Origin: Streptomyces sp. ISL-10
Lineage (GTDB): Bacteria > Actinomycetota > Actinomycetes > Streptomycetales > Streptomycetaceae
DNA: 64,000 nt
Assembly (NCBI RefSeq): GCF_018614575.1
Contig: NZ_JAGGOJ010000035.1
Coordinates: 91,006 to 155,005, forward strand
Direction: 5' to 3'
The first letter of the stretch is position 1; each line of letters starts with the position of its first letter. Under the pieces are notes generated by a model. That model was not told the DNA's origin and ran no database searches. It worked only from the letters and a program-made list of their open reading frames with translations. Positions 1-8,545 of this stretch are shown here, in pieces. The position numbers and the translations under genes are program-made.

Positions 1-497
1 GTGGTGCCGTGGTTGCTCGGCGCGATGCCGACGAGGGCGTTCACCTTGTCGGCGCCGCCCAGGTACTTGAGGTAGTAGCGGGGCATCATGCCGCCCTGGG
101 AGTGCCCGACGATGTCGGCCTCCAAGGCGCCGGTCGCGGCGAGGACCCGGTCGACGTAGGCGTCGAGCTGCTGCGCCGACTTGTCGATGGGGCCGAGGCC
201 GTGGAAGAAGGGCACGCCGGGGAGCTGCCCGTAGTCGAGGGAGTAGACGCAGTAGCCGCGCTTGACCAGATACGGGGCCAGAGCGAGCCAGTTGTCGATG
301 GAGTTGCCGAGGGTTCCGTGGACGAGGACGACCGGGCGGGGATGGGCGGCGGAGGGGTTGCAGGTGTAGTCGTTCCAGCCACGTGTGGGGGCCGTGGCGG
401 TTGATGCGGCAGTTGCGGTGGCGGCGGGGACCAGGGCGACGGCGACCGCCAGCATGAAGGCTGACAGTGGTCGGAGCGCACGTTTCCAAGGCAGCAT
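1..497 (-). CDS. Secreted lipase / alpha-beta hydrolase, C-terminus cut by window edge
   Basis: About 165 codons of an exported lipase are visible. The ATG is preceded by AAGGAG at eight bases. The N-terminus (MLPWKRALRP, then a hydrophobic run ending near ATATAA) looks like a Sec signal peptide. The mature part has the oxyanion-loop motif VVLVHGTLGNS and the nucleophile elbow GHSQGGMMPRYY, as in Streptomyces triacylglycerol lipases (alpha/beta hydrolase, lipase class 2). It probably hydrolyses ester lipids outside the cell. The catalytic Asp and His would lie beyond the window, so only the Ser of the triad is seen. It is convergent with no gene here, and its promoter must lie in the 498-641 gap. 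Confidence 0.85.
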   Translation of the reverse strand, partial: MLPWKRALRPLSAFMLAVAVALVPAATATAASTATAPTRGWNDYTCNPSAAHPRPVVLVHGTLGNSIDNWLALAPYLVKRGYCVYSLDYGQLPGVPFFHGLGPIDKSAQQLDAYVDRVLAATGALEADIVGHSQGGMMPRYYLKYLGGADKVNALVGIAPSNHGT

Positions 498-641
498 CGA
501 TCGGTCTCCTTGCGGCTCAAGGGAGTTGCGATGGCTGAATTGCTTGCCGTGCACACAACAACTTACGAACGGGTAACCACACGGGGAAGTGACGTGCCGG
601 TAAAGACTGACTTTTCGTCAATACGAGGCGGCGGCCGCCCG

Positions 642-1622
642 CTACGCCGCCAGTGACCCCGGCACGACCGCCCCCGGCCCGAACCTGGCGCGGGCCCGGT
701 CCGCCACGGCCTCGATCCTGCGCGCCCGTTCGTCGGCCGGGTCGAACGTCAGCTGCCGGGCGGCCTGTTCGGCGGGCATCAGACCCTCGGCCCGCAGCGA
801 CAGCCCGCGCACCCGCGCCCGCTGCAGCCCGAGCGATGCGTGCAGGGCGTACGCGGTGTCGACGAGTGCGGCGGAATGGGCGGTCGGCTCCCGCAGGGTG
901 CGGCTGCGGGTGGTCGTGGACCGGTCGGCATAGCGCACGGTGAGGGACAGGGAACGGCACACCTCGTGCTCACCGCGCATCCGCGCCCCGAGCTCCTCGG
1001 CGAGCGAGAGCAGCGCCCTGCGGTGCTGCGTCTGGTCCAACTCGTCGAGGGGGAAACTCCGTTCGGCGGCGATCGAGCCGGCGAGGGCGTTCGGGACGAC
1101 CGTCGTACGGTCGATGCCGCGCGCCCGCTCCCACACCTCACGACCGGCCCGCGCGCCCAGGATCCGCTGGATCACGGCGAACGGTGCGCCGGCGACGCGT
1201 CCGGCGGTGTCGAGGCCGTAGGCGCACAGGGTGCGGGCCGTCGCGCGCCCCACGCCGTCGAGCGCGGCGACCGGCTTGTCCGCCAGGAACGCGGCGGCCT
1301 CGTCCTCCGTCACCACCAGGGTCGTACCGGGCGCGGCCTCGCGCGCCGCCATCCGGGCGAGCATCGGTCCCGGGCCGGCGCCGATGACGCAGTCCACCCC
1401 GCAGTGCGCCAGCACGCGCACCCGCAGCAGCGAGGCGAGCTCGGCCGTGTCCCGGCCGAAGTACCGTTCCGCGCCCCGGACGTCGACGAGCGCGGCGTCG
1501 GGCGGCAGCGCCTGGACGACCGGGCTGATGTTCTCGGCCACACCGAGCAGCGCGGGCAGCACCGTCTCGGCTCCGGCCCTGTCCGGCGCCGGCTCCAGCA
1601 GGAAGCGCACATAGAGGATCAT
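642..1622 (-). CDS. Y-family DNA polymerase-like protein (ImuB-like)
   Basis: A 326-residue protein related to DinB/ImuB that follows dnaE2 with an ATGA overlap; this overlap decides the ATG start at 1622. A GTG nine codons upstream is less likely. A helix-hairpin-helix-like region (AALDGVGRATARTL) and a little-finger-like C-terminal half are visible. The usual catalytic motifs of active Y-family enzymes (an N-terminal DxD and the SxDE motif) are not seen: the N-terminus reads MILYVRFLLEP, and the region around residue 47 reads LVDVRGAERYFG. In mycobacteria ImuB is a catalytically dead adaptor that works with DnaE2 and the clamp. I infer a similar accessory role here in damage tolerance. Confidence 0.82.
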   Translation of the reverse strand: MILYVRFLLEPAPDRAGAETVLPALLGVAENISPVVQALPPDAALVDVRGAERYFGRDTAELASLLRVRVLAHCGVDCVIGAGPGPMLARMAAREAAPGTTLVVTEDEAAAFLADKPVAALDGVGRATARTLCAYGLDTAGRVAGAPFAVIQRILGARAGREVWERARGIDRTTVVPNALAGSIAAERSFPLDELDQTQHRRALLSLAEELGARMRGEHEVCRSLSLTVRYADRSTTTRSRTLREPTAHSAALVDTAYALHASLGLQRARVRGLSLRAEGLMPAEQAARQLTFDPADERARRIEAVADRARARFGPGAVVPGSLAA

Positions 1623-4600
1623 CCGGCGCTCCCCGGGCTCTGGTGCCACAGCTTCCTTCCGCCGGCGGCCGCGTCACCGGCGGGCCGCAGGTCGGCCCAC
1701 GGATTCATCTCGTAGCCCGTCGGCAGGTGGATCCGGCGGCCGCTGTCGGCATCGCCGTCCGACTGCGCGGGCGGAGCCGCCAGCCGGGTCGCGACCGCGT
1801 CCAGGCCGCCGGTGCGGCGCAGCTCCGCCAGTTCGGCCAGGTTCCAGGCCGCAGCGCCCACCACACTGATACTGCGCGGTCCACGCCGCTGCACCACTCC
1901 GCGCACCAGCAGCAGCCAGGAGTGGAAGACGGTGTGGGCGCAGGCGGCGTGACTGTCGTCGAAGAAGGCCAGGTCGACAAGGCCGGTGCCGTCGTCGAGC
2001 GTGGTGAAGATGACCCGCTTGCCGGACCGGATCGGCGGCGTCTGGGTGGCCGCCTTGGCACCTGCGACAAGCACCGTCTGGCCGTGCCGCGCACCGCGCA
2101 GCCGCTGCGCCGAGAGCACGCCCAGCTCGGCCAGGAAGGCATGGTGATCCTCCATCAGATGACGGGAGGCGTCCATGCCGAGTACGCCCAGCTCGGCACT
2201 GAGGCGTTCCGCGTCGCCGAGGTCGGGCAGGCCCACGGGGGCGGTCCTGCGCCCCTGGGCGAGCGGGAGCTGGCCGCCGTACGACGCCGATCCGCGCTGG
2301 ACACGGTGGAGTTCGGCGATGTGCAGCAGCAGGTCGCGACGGTTGGCGCCGAAGGCGTCGAGGGCGCCGACCTGGGCGAGCCGTTCGGCGACGGGCCGGC
2401 TCGGGTGCGCCCGCTGCCAGAAGTCCAGCAGCGAGGAGTAGGGCTGCCCGGCCTCGATACGACTCTTCTCGGCCTCGCTGATGCCGTGGACGTCCGCGAG
2501 GGCGAGCCGCAGGCCCCATCTCCCAAAACCCCTGCCCTGATTCCCGGAATCGTTGCCGGACCTACCCGAACCCTCGCCGGACGGCCCGGAAACCTCGCCA
2601 CCGGACACCAGTTCGATTCGATGGGCGGCCCCCGACCGGTTCACGTCCAACGGCAGCACCGGCACCCCGCGCCGCCGCGCGTCCGCCAGCAGCAGCCGCT
2701 TCGGATACATCCCGGGGTCGTGCGTGAGCAGCCCGGCGTAGAAGGCCGCCGGATGGTGCGCCTTGAGCCAGGCCGACTGGTACGTGGGCACCGCGAAGGC
2801 GACCGCGTGCGCCTTGCAGAAGCCGTACGAGCCGAAGGCCTCGACGATCTCCCAGGTGCGGGCGATCACTTCGGGCTCGTACCCCCTCGCCTCGGCGCGC
2901 TGGGCGAACCAGACCCTGATCCTGCCCTGCGACTGCGGGTCGGAGAGCCCTCGCCGCACCCGGTCGGCCTCGTCCCGGCCGCAGCCGGTCATGATGTTCA
3001 CGATCTCGATGATCTGCTCGTGGAAGACGACCACCCCGTACGTGTCCTTCAGCGGCCCCTGAAGATCGGGATGCGGATAGCGGACGGGCGCACGACCGTG
3101 CCGGGCCTCGATGAACGGCCGGACCATGTCGGCCGCGACCGGCCCCGGCCGGAACAGCGAGATGTCCACGACCAGGTCGTGGAAGTTCTCCGGCTGCAGA
3201 CGTCCGACCAGGTCGCGCTGGCCCGGGGACTCGATCTGGAAGCAGCCCAGCGTCTCGGTTGATCTGATGAGCCGGTAGGTGTCCGGATCCCCGGGCGGTA
3301 CGGAGTCGAGGTCGACCTTCTCCCCCGTGACCCGGCGCACCTCGGCCACCGCGTGCGCCATCGCCGACTGCATCCGCACACCGAGGACGTCGAGTTTGAG
3401 CAGCCCGAGCCTCTCCACGTCGTCCTTGTCGAACTGCGACATGGGGAAGCCCTCGCCGCTCGTGGGCACCACGGGGGTGCGGGCGAGCAGCGAGGAGTCG
3501 GAGAGCAACACTCCGCACGGGTGCATGGCGACGCCGCGCGGCAGCGCGTCCAGCGCCTCGACCAGCTCCCACAGCCGTCCATGCTGCTTCAACTCCATGG
3601 CAACCGGCTGGAGTTCGGGCAGTTCGTCGAGCGCCGCGCGGGCGTCGCGGGCCCGGATGTGCGGGAAGGACTTGGCGATCCGGTCGATCTCGGACGGATC
3701 CATGGACAGGGCCGCGCCCACGTCGCGCACGGCATGGCGCACCCGGTAGGTCTCGGGCATGGCGACGGTCGCGACCCGCTCCTCGCCGAAGCGTCCGATG
3801 ATCGCGCGGTACACGTCGAGCCGGCGGGCGGACTCGACGTCGATGTCGATGTCGGGCAGCACCCGCCGGCGCTTGGACAGGAAGCGCTCCATCAGCAGCC
3901 CGTGCTCGACCGGGTCGGCGTGCGCGATGCCGATGAGGTGGTTGACGAGGGACCCGGCCCCCGAGCCGCGCGCGGCGACCCGGACGCCCATCTTCTTCAC
4001 GTCGTCGACCACTTGGGCGACGGTCAGGAAGTAGGAGGCGAATCCGTGGTGGGCGATGATGTCCAGTTCGTGGTGCATCCGCTCCCAGTAGTCGCGCCGG
4101 CTGTCGTATCCGTGCAGCAGCATGCCGGCCGCCGCGCGCGAGGCGAGCACCCGCTGCGCGGTGCGGTGCTCCGCGCCGACGAGGCGGGGCTCGGGGAAGT
4201 GCACGGTGCCCATCCCCAGATCCTCCTCGGGATCGACCAGACAGGCCGCGGCCGTCTCCTCGGTCATGGTGAGCAGCCGGTGCGCGGTGTCGCGCCGGAA
4301 GCCCGCGGCCTCGGCGACCCGCTCGGCGGCCTGGGCCATGGCGGCCGGGTCCTTGAGCCAGCGCTCGCCACTGTCGAGTCCTTTGCGCGGGTCCACGGGC
4401 ATGAGCCGGCGGGCCGAGTCGAGGACGTCGGCGACCGGTCCCAGGCCGGGGTCCGCGTAGCGGACGGCGTTGGTCAGGACGGCCCGTACGTCCTGTTCGG
4501 CGGCGAGGCCGAGAGTGCGGGCGGCCTGTCGCAGCGAGCCGGGTCCGGTGCCGGTGCGGCCGTGGTGGACGACCTCCAGGCACAGCCGGTCGCCGTACCG

Positions 4601-5113
4601 CTCCCGCCAGGGGACGAGCAGCCCCGCGGCACGGTCGGGGCGGCCCGCGGCGAGTGCGCGGCCGACCTCGGAGGACGGGCCGAGGAGCACGGTCAGCCCC
4701 TCACCGTGGTTGTCCGGCCACGGCAGCAGCGGGCTCTCCCGGTCGGCCGCGTGGGCGGCGGTGATCATCCGGCACAGGTCGGCCCAGCCCTGTCGGGAAC
4801 GCGCGAGAAAAACGGTCCGGGGTGCGGATTCGTCGATGAACGCACCTCCGCGGACCGGTGTGCGACGGCGCTCGGCAGGGCCCTCCCTGTGCTCACGCTC
4901 CCCCACCGCGAGGTCGACGCCGAACAGCGGCCGCACGCCCGCGCCGGAGCATGCCTCGGCGAAGCGGACCGTCCCCGCGAGGGTGTCGCGGTCCGTCAGC
5001 GCGAGGGCGTCCATGCCCCGCTCGGCAGCGCACTCGGCAAGCCGCTCCGGGTGGGAGGCCCCGTACCTCACGGAGAACCCGGAAACGGTGTGCAGATGCG
5101 TGAACCCTGGCAC
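1619..5113 (-). CDS. dnaE2: Error-prone DNA polymerase III alpha subunit DnaE2
   Basis: A 1164-residue C-family polymerase. An N-terminal PHP domain (FTHLHTVSGFSVRYGA, LALTDRDTLAGT) is followed by the polymerase core with catalytic aspartates in PDIDIDVESARR (near residue 420) and GLLKLDVLG. A helix-hairpin-helix region follows, then a C-terminal OB fold (near residues 1000-1080, TTLDDGTGLVDLAFF). The start is set to the GTG that lies five bases after GGAGG; an in-frame GTG two codons upstream overlaps that ribosome site. DnaE2 performs translesion synthesis and mutagenic repair with its Y-family partner, whose gene overlaps the stop by four bases. A LexA-like box lies about 60 bases upstream. 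Confidence 0.93.
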   Translation of the reverse strand: MPGFTHLHTVSGFSVRYGASHPERLAECAAERGMDALALTDRDTLAGTVRFAEACSGAGVRPLFGVDLAVGEREHREGPAERRRTPVRGGAFIDESAPRTVFLARSRQGWADLCRMITAAHAADRESPLLPWPDNHGEGLTVLLGPSSEVGRALAAGRPDRAAGLLVPWRERYGDRLCLEVVHHGRTGTGPGSLRQAARTLGLAAEQDVRAVLTNAVRYADPGLGPVADVLDSARRLMPVDPRKGLDSGERWLKDPAAMAQAAERVAEAAGFRRDTAHRLLTMTEETAAACLVDPEEDLGMGTVHFPEPRLVGAEHRTAQRVLASRAAAGMLLHGYDSRRDYWERMHHELDIIAHHGFASYFLTVAQVVDDVKKMGVRVAARGSGAGSLVNHLIGIAHADPVEHGLLMERFLSKRRRVLPDIDIDVESARRLDVYRAIIGRFGEERVATVAMPETYRVRHAVRDVGAALSMDPSEIDRIAKSFPHIRARDARAALDELPELQPVAMELKQHGRLWELVEALDALPRGVAMHPCGVLLSDSSLLARTPVVPTSGEGFPMSQFDKDDVERLGLLKLDVLGVRMQSAMAHAVAEVRRVTGEKVDLDSVPPGDPDTYRLIRSTETLGCFQIESPGQRDLVGRLQPENFHDLVVDISLFRPGPVAADMVRPFIEARHGRAPVRYPHPDLQGPLKDTYGVVVFHEQIIEIVNIMTGCGRDEADRVRRGLSDPQSQGRIRVWFAQRAEARGYEPEVIARTWEIVEAFGSYGFCKAHAVAFAVPTYQSAWLKAHHPAAFYAGLLTHDPGMYPKRLLLADARRRGVPVLPLDVNRSGAAHRIELVSGGEVSGPSGEGSGRSGNDSGNQGRGFGRWGLRLALADVHGISEAEKSRIEAGQPYSSLLDFWQRAHPSRPVAERLAQVGALDAFGANRRDLLLHIAELHRVQRGSASYGGQLPLAQGRRTAPVGLPDLGDAERLSAELGVLGMDASRHLMEDHHAFLAELGVLSAQRLRGARHGQTVLVAGAKAATQTPPIRSGKRVIFTTLDDGTGLVDLAFFDDSHAACAHTVFHSWLLLVRGVVQRRGPRSISVVGAAAWNLAELAELRRTGGLDAVATRLAAPPAQSDGDADSGRRIHLPTGYEMNPWADLRPAGDAAAGGRKLWHQSPGSAG

Positions 5114-5169
5114 CCGCACCTCCTGGATCAGCCCGTCTCACCTCCCCTGTCTCCACCATAGACCAAATT

Positions 5170-5185
5170 TCGAACACCCGTACGA
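5170..5185 (-). promoter_or_regulatory. Candidate LexA (SOS) box upstream of dnaE2
   Basis: TCGAACACCCGTACGA matches the actinobacterial SOS palindrome TCGAAC-N4-GTTCGA at 11 of 12 defined bases. It lies 57-72 bases upstream of the dnaE2 start, where it would overlap or abut the promoter (a possible -10, TCTATG, follows on the minus strand). DnaE2 genes are SOS-induced in mycobacteria, so LexA control is the natural reading. Confidence 0.6.
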
Positions 5186-5309
5186 CAGATGTCGGCGGCG
5201 CCCCACCGCGCCGTCCCTCAGCCATGCGGCCCGTCCCACCTGCGTGAACACCGAATCCTGCCGAGCGCTGGGCCATGGCACAGGCATACGACGAACCCCG
5301 GCGAGGGCC

Positions 5310-5645
5310 CCCGGCACCGGCTTCCTCGGCGAGATCAAGGACGCGGGGAACATGCGGGCCGCGCTGCTGGTCATCGGGGTGCCGGCGCTCCAGCCCGCAA
5401 TGGCCGTCGCAGCCCCGGGGCCACGGTGATCGCGGGGCCGATGCTGGACGCGCTGCCGGGCAGCGTGGGGGTGCTGTGGGGCCTGGGCACCCTGCTGGTC
5501 TTCGCGGTCGGGGGGATCACGCTCGCGCGGTGGGGCCTGGCCAGGCCGTCGGCATCGGCCTGGCGATCCTGCCGGTCGTCCTCGGCCACCCAAGCGTGGG
5601 CGGCACCGGTCCGTATCCGCCGCTGCCGCCGTTCCGGCAGGTGAT
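5310..5645 (+). pseudogene. Frameshifted remnant of a membrane protein
   Basis: Three adjacent plus-strand reading frames together give a coherent hydrophobic sequence. The first reads GTGFLGEIKDAGNMRAALLV and on to a segment ending near 5420. The second reads ATVIAGPMLDALPGSVG, followed by a membrane-like segment (LGTLLVFAVGGITLARWG). The third reads QAVGIGLAILPVVLGHPSVG. At least two frameshifts and no complete start-to-stop frame mark it as a decayed or misassembled gene. The family was not recognised; a small permease or transporter fragment is possible. The rest of the roughly 970-bp gap between dnaE2 and the protease gene shows no other convincing gene. Confidence 0.45.
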
Positions 5646-6035
5646 CGGCCCGGCACTGCCACCGGGCACGGGCACGTCGCCGCGCGCTCGATCGCTCACT
5701 TCAGGAGAAACGGCGCGGCGAGCCCGACGCGGGTTCGTCGGCGTGGGCGGGTGGGCGGTACCGCCGCCCCGCCGTCCGCACGTAACCGGGCTGCGCGGGG
5801 CCCCGTCCTCCGCCCGGCACGGCATCCTCACGCACCCGGCCCGCGCCGTGCGGGGCCGTCCTCCGCACCCGGCTCGCAGACTGCTGCCCACCAGGCCCGG
5901 CGCCATCTGCCTCCGTCGGGCCTGAGGCGCGGGGGCACATCCACCCCCGACGGCGATTGAGGAGCAGGGCACGGGCGGGGTCCCGAAACGAACCCAACCG
6001 CCATCACCCAGCACGCGCGGGCCCCCCGAACAGAG

Positions 6036-6069
6036 CCGGCCCCCGCGCCCGCAGGGGCGTGGGGGCCGG
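6036..6069 (-). terminator. Hairpin terminator downstream of protease gene
   Basis: CCGGCCCCCGCGCCC pairs with GGGGCGTGGGGGCCGG across a three-base loop, about 20 bases after the protease stop codon. It has no clear T-tract, as is common in Streptomyces. Confidence 0.55.
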
Positions 6070-6088
6070 GCCCTCGATGGAGCGACGG

Positions 6089-7174
6089 TCAGCCGATCTC
6101 CGCGCCGAACGTCGACAGCGCCTCCGTCACCGGCTGGAAGAACGTCTCGCCGCCCGACGAGCAGTCCCCGCTGCCGCCCGACGTCAGGCCGACCGCCGTG
6201 TCGCCCGAGAAGAGCGAGCCGCCACTGTCGCCGGGCTCGGCACAGACCGTGGTCTGGATGAGGCCCTCGACGACGTCGCCGTTGCCGTAGTTCACGGTCG
6301 CATCGAGCGCGGTGACCTCACCGTCGTGGACCCGGGTCGTGGAGCCGCTGCGCTGCACCTGCATGCCGACGGTCGCGTCACCCGCCTTGGTGATGGCCTG
6401 CGCGCTGCCGTTGTAGAGGTTGACCTCGCTCGGGTGCGCGGTGTCTCCGTTGTACTTCACCAGCGCGAAGTCGTTGCCCGGGAACTGCGAGTCGACCATC
6501 GTGCCGATGGCCGCCCCGCCCGCCGAGTCCGACCACTCGCTGCCGGACTGGCCGCAGTGCCCGGCGGTGATGAAGTGCGGCGCGCCGTCCTTGACGACGT
6601 TGAAGCCCAGGGAGCAGCGGCCGCCGCCCGAGTGGATCGCGTCGCCGCCGGCGATGAAGGGCTTGAACTCGCCCGCGCTCCGCTTGAGTTCGGCCTTGGC
6701 ACCGAGACCCTTCACGACGTCCTGCAGCTTTGTCAGTTCGGCGCCCTTGACCGTACGGTCCGCCGTGACGACCAGCTTGTTGGTGACCGGGTCGGTCGCC
6801 CAGGAGGTGCCCGGGATGCTCGCCCTGTCGGCCAGCGTCTGCCGGGCGCCGGTCAGTTCGGCCAGGGTGTTCTCGACGATCCGGGCCTTGCCGCCCGCTT
6901 CGCGCACGGTCTGCGCCGCGTCCTCGGAGACGACGTTGACCACGAGGGCCTTGGTGTCGGCGTCGTAGTACGCGCCGGCGCCGTCGGCGCCCAGATCCGT
7001 CGTCAGCGAGAGGGCGAGCGTCCCCGCCGCCGGTGCGCTGAGGGACTTCACGGTGAACTGCTCTGTGCTGTCACTGGCGTTCGCACTCTGGAACGTGACG
7101 CCCGCGGCGACCAGGGCGACTACCGCCCCGCCCGCCACGGCGACTTTTCTCCTGGGTATGCGCCGGTGCTTCAA
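6089..7174 (-). CDS. Streptogrisin-type secreted serine protease (S1E), long pro-region
   Basis: A 361-residue preproenzyme. The TTG start lies seven bases after AGGAGG; no in-frame ATG fits. A Tat/Sec-like N-terminus (KHRRIPRRK, then a hydrophobic run) is followed by a pro-region of about 140 residues resembling the alpha-lytic protease prodomain. The mature enzyme probably starts near IAGGDAI (residue 174). The catalytic triad is His206 (ITAGHC), Asp235 (GNDFAL) and Ser317 (EPGDSGGS). Cysteines 187/207 and 311/338 are placed for the two family disulfides. It should be an extracellular chymotrypsin-fold endopeptidase. A second, shorter paralogue lies about 1.4 kb away. Confidence 0.92.
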   Translation of the reverse strand: MKHRRIPRRKVAVAGGAVVALVAAGVTFQSANASDSTEQFTVKSLSAPAAGTLALSLTTDLGADGAGAYYDADTKALVVNVVSEDAAQTVREAGGKARIVENTLAELTGARQTLADRASIPGTSWATDPVTNKLVVTADRTVKGAELTKLQDVVKGLGAKAELKRSAGEFKPFIAGGDAIHSGGGRCSLGFNVVKDGAPHFITAGHCGQSGSEWSDSAGGAAIGTMVDSQFPGNDFALVKYNGDTAHPSEVNLYNGSAQAITKAGDATVGMQVQRSGSTTRVHDGEVTALDATVNYGNGDVVEGLIQTTVCAEPGDSGGSLFSGDTAVGLTSGGSGDCSSGGETFFQPVTEALSTFGAEIG

Positions 7175-7556
7175 GACATGACCTCCTGTGGGGGCCGCGC
7201 CCGGACAAGTGGGGTGCCCGGACACGGAGGATGGATCGCCCACTATTCCGAGGCGTCGCACTCGCACACAAGGCCGACCCTTGGACGGACACACGACAAC
7301 TCGCGTGCGTTCACAGCCTCTTCACAGGAACGCCGCCACCCTTCGGCTCGGTGCACCGGCCGTGAAGACGCGCCGGCCGCCGGACGCCCACCCCTCGGCC
7401 ACGTTCACGCGCCCGGCTCGATCCACCGCATTCCGGACACGGCGCCACCCGCGGGACCGACATCACCGCACCCCGGACTCCCCGCCGTGGCCGCAGCGGC
7501 GGATACTGGGACGCGACGCCCGTCGGCCGACGGGCATCCGCCGCGAAGGGGACAGT
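7175..7556. other. Intergenic gap between divergent protease and hydrolase genes
   Basis: This 382-bp stretch must hold divergent promoters. I see no coding potential of its own and no strong -35/-10 pair that I would stand behind. Confidence 0.5.
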
Positions 7557-8423
7557 GTGCGCATCGATGTGAGGACGGACGACGGCCGCACTCTGGTGGC
7601 GGAGGAGTGGGGCGCGCCGGACGGCACACCGGTGCTGCTGCACCACGGCACTCCCGGAAGTCGCGTCGGCACCGCGCTGCGCGATGTCACCGAGCGCCAT
7701 CCCCAGGTGCGCCTCTTCGCCTACGACCGTCCGGGCTACGGGGATTCCGACCGCCGCGAGGGCCGCCGGGTGGCGGACGCGGCCGGCGACGCGGCGGCGG
7801 TCGCCGACGCACTCGGCATCGGCACGTTCGCGGTCGTCGGCCGCTCGGGGGGCGCGCCGCACGCCTTGGCCTGTGCGGCACTGCTGCCGGAGCGGGTGAC
7901 GGGGGCAGCGGCGCTGGTCAGCCCCGCACCGCGGGACGCGGACGGGCTGAGCTGGTTCGCGGGCATGACGCCGATGAACGTGGACGAGTACACGCTCGCC
8001 ACCACCGACCCGGCGGCGCTGGAACGGCTGTTGACGGCCCTCGCCGACGAGATCCGGGCGGACCCCGTACGACTGCTCGACCAACTGCGCGGCGCGCTCT
8101 CGAAGGCCGACGAGCCGGTACTCGCCGACGAGCGGGTCCGTGCCGTGCTGCTCGCCAACTACCGTGAGAGCGTGCGGGTCTCGGCGTACGGCTGGTTCGA
8201 CGACACGCTCGCGCTGGCGACGCCGTGGGGGTTCGACCCCGAAGTGATCGAGCGCAGGGTGCTGTTGTGGCACGGCGCGGAGGACGTCTTCTCGCCGGTC
8301 GGCCACTTCCACTGGCTCGTCGGACGCATCCCCCGCTGCACGGCCGTGCTGGAGCCGGGTGCCGGGCACTTCACGGCGCAGTACGCACTCGGCCGGGCCC
8401 TGGAGTGGCTGCGGGAGGGGTGA
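7557..8423 (+). CDS. Alpha/beta-fold hydrolase
   Basis: A 288-residue cytoplasmic hydrolase with a GTG start just after AAGGGGACA. It has the HG oxyanion motif (LLHHGTPGSR), the nucleophile elbow GRSGGA (Ser97), a late acidic residue in HGAEDVFSP and the catalytic His in GAGHFTAQ, so the triad looks complete. The substrate cannot be told from sequence. The fold includes esterases, haloperoxidase-like enzymes and lactonases. It lies between two secreted proteases transcribed on the other strand and does not appear to share an operon with them. Confidence 0.85.
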   Translation: MRIDVRTDDGRTLVAEEWGAPDGTPVLLHHGTPGSRVGTALRDVTERHPQVRLFAYDRPGYGDSDRREGRRVADAAGDAAAVADALGIGTFAVVGRSGGAPHALACAALLPERVTGAAALVSPAPRDADGLSWFAGMTPMNVDEYTLATTDPAALERLLTALADEIRADPVRLLDQLRGALSKADEPVLADERVRAVLLANYRESVRVSAYGWFDDTLALATPWGFDPEVIERRVLLWHGAEDVFSPVGHFHWLVGRIPRCTAVLEPGAGHFTAQYALGRALEWLREG

Positions 8424-8487
8424 GGAGCGCCGGGCCGGCGGAAAGGCCGGGCCGAACGTGCATGGCACCGTTCCTCCCCGCGTGGAA

Positions 8488-8515
8488 GCCCCCGCCCGGG
8501 GGTCCGGGCAGGGGC
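8488..8515. terminator. Hairpin between convergent hydrolase and protease genes
   Basis: GCCCCCGCCCGG and CCGGGCAGGGGC form a strong short stem in the 120-bp gap between two genes that end toward each other. It could terminate both. Confidence 0.45.
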
Positions 8516-8545
8516 GCGCGTCCGGCGGGGGCAGGACCACCCGCG

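Noticed and set aside
3353..5161. Large plus-strand frames across dnaE2
   Set aside because: They are shadows of the dnaE2 codon pattern; conserved polymerase motifs are on the minus strand only.
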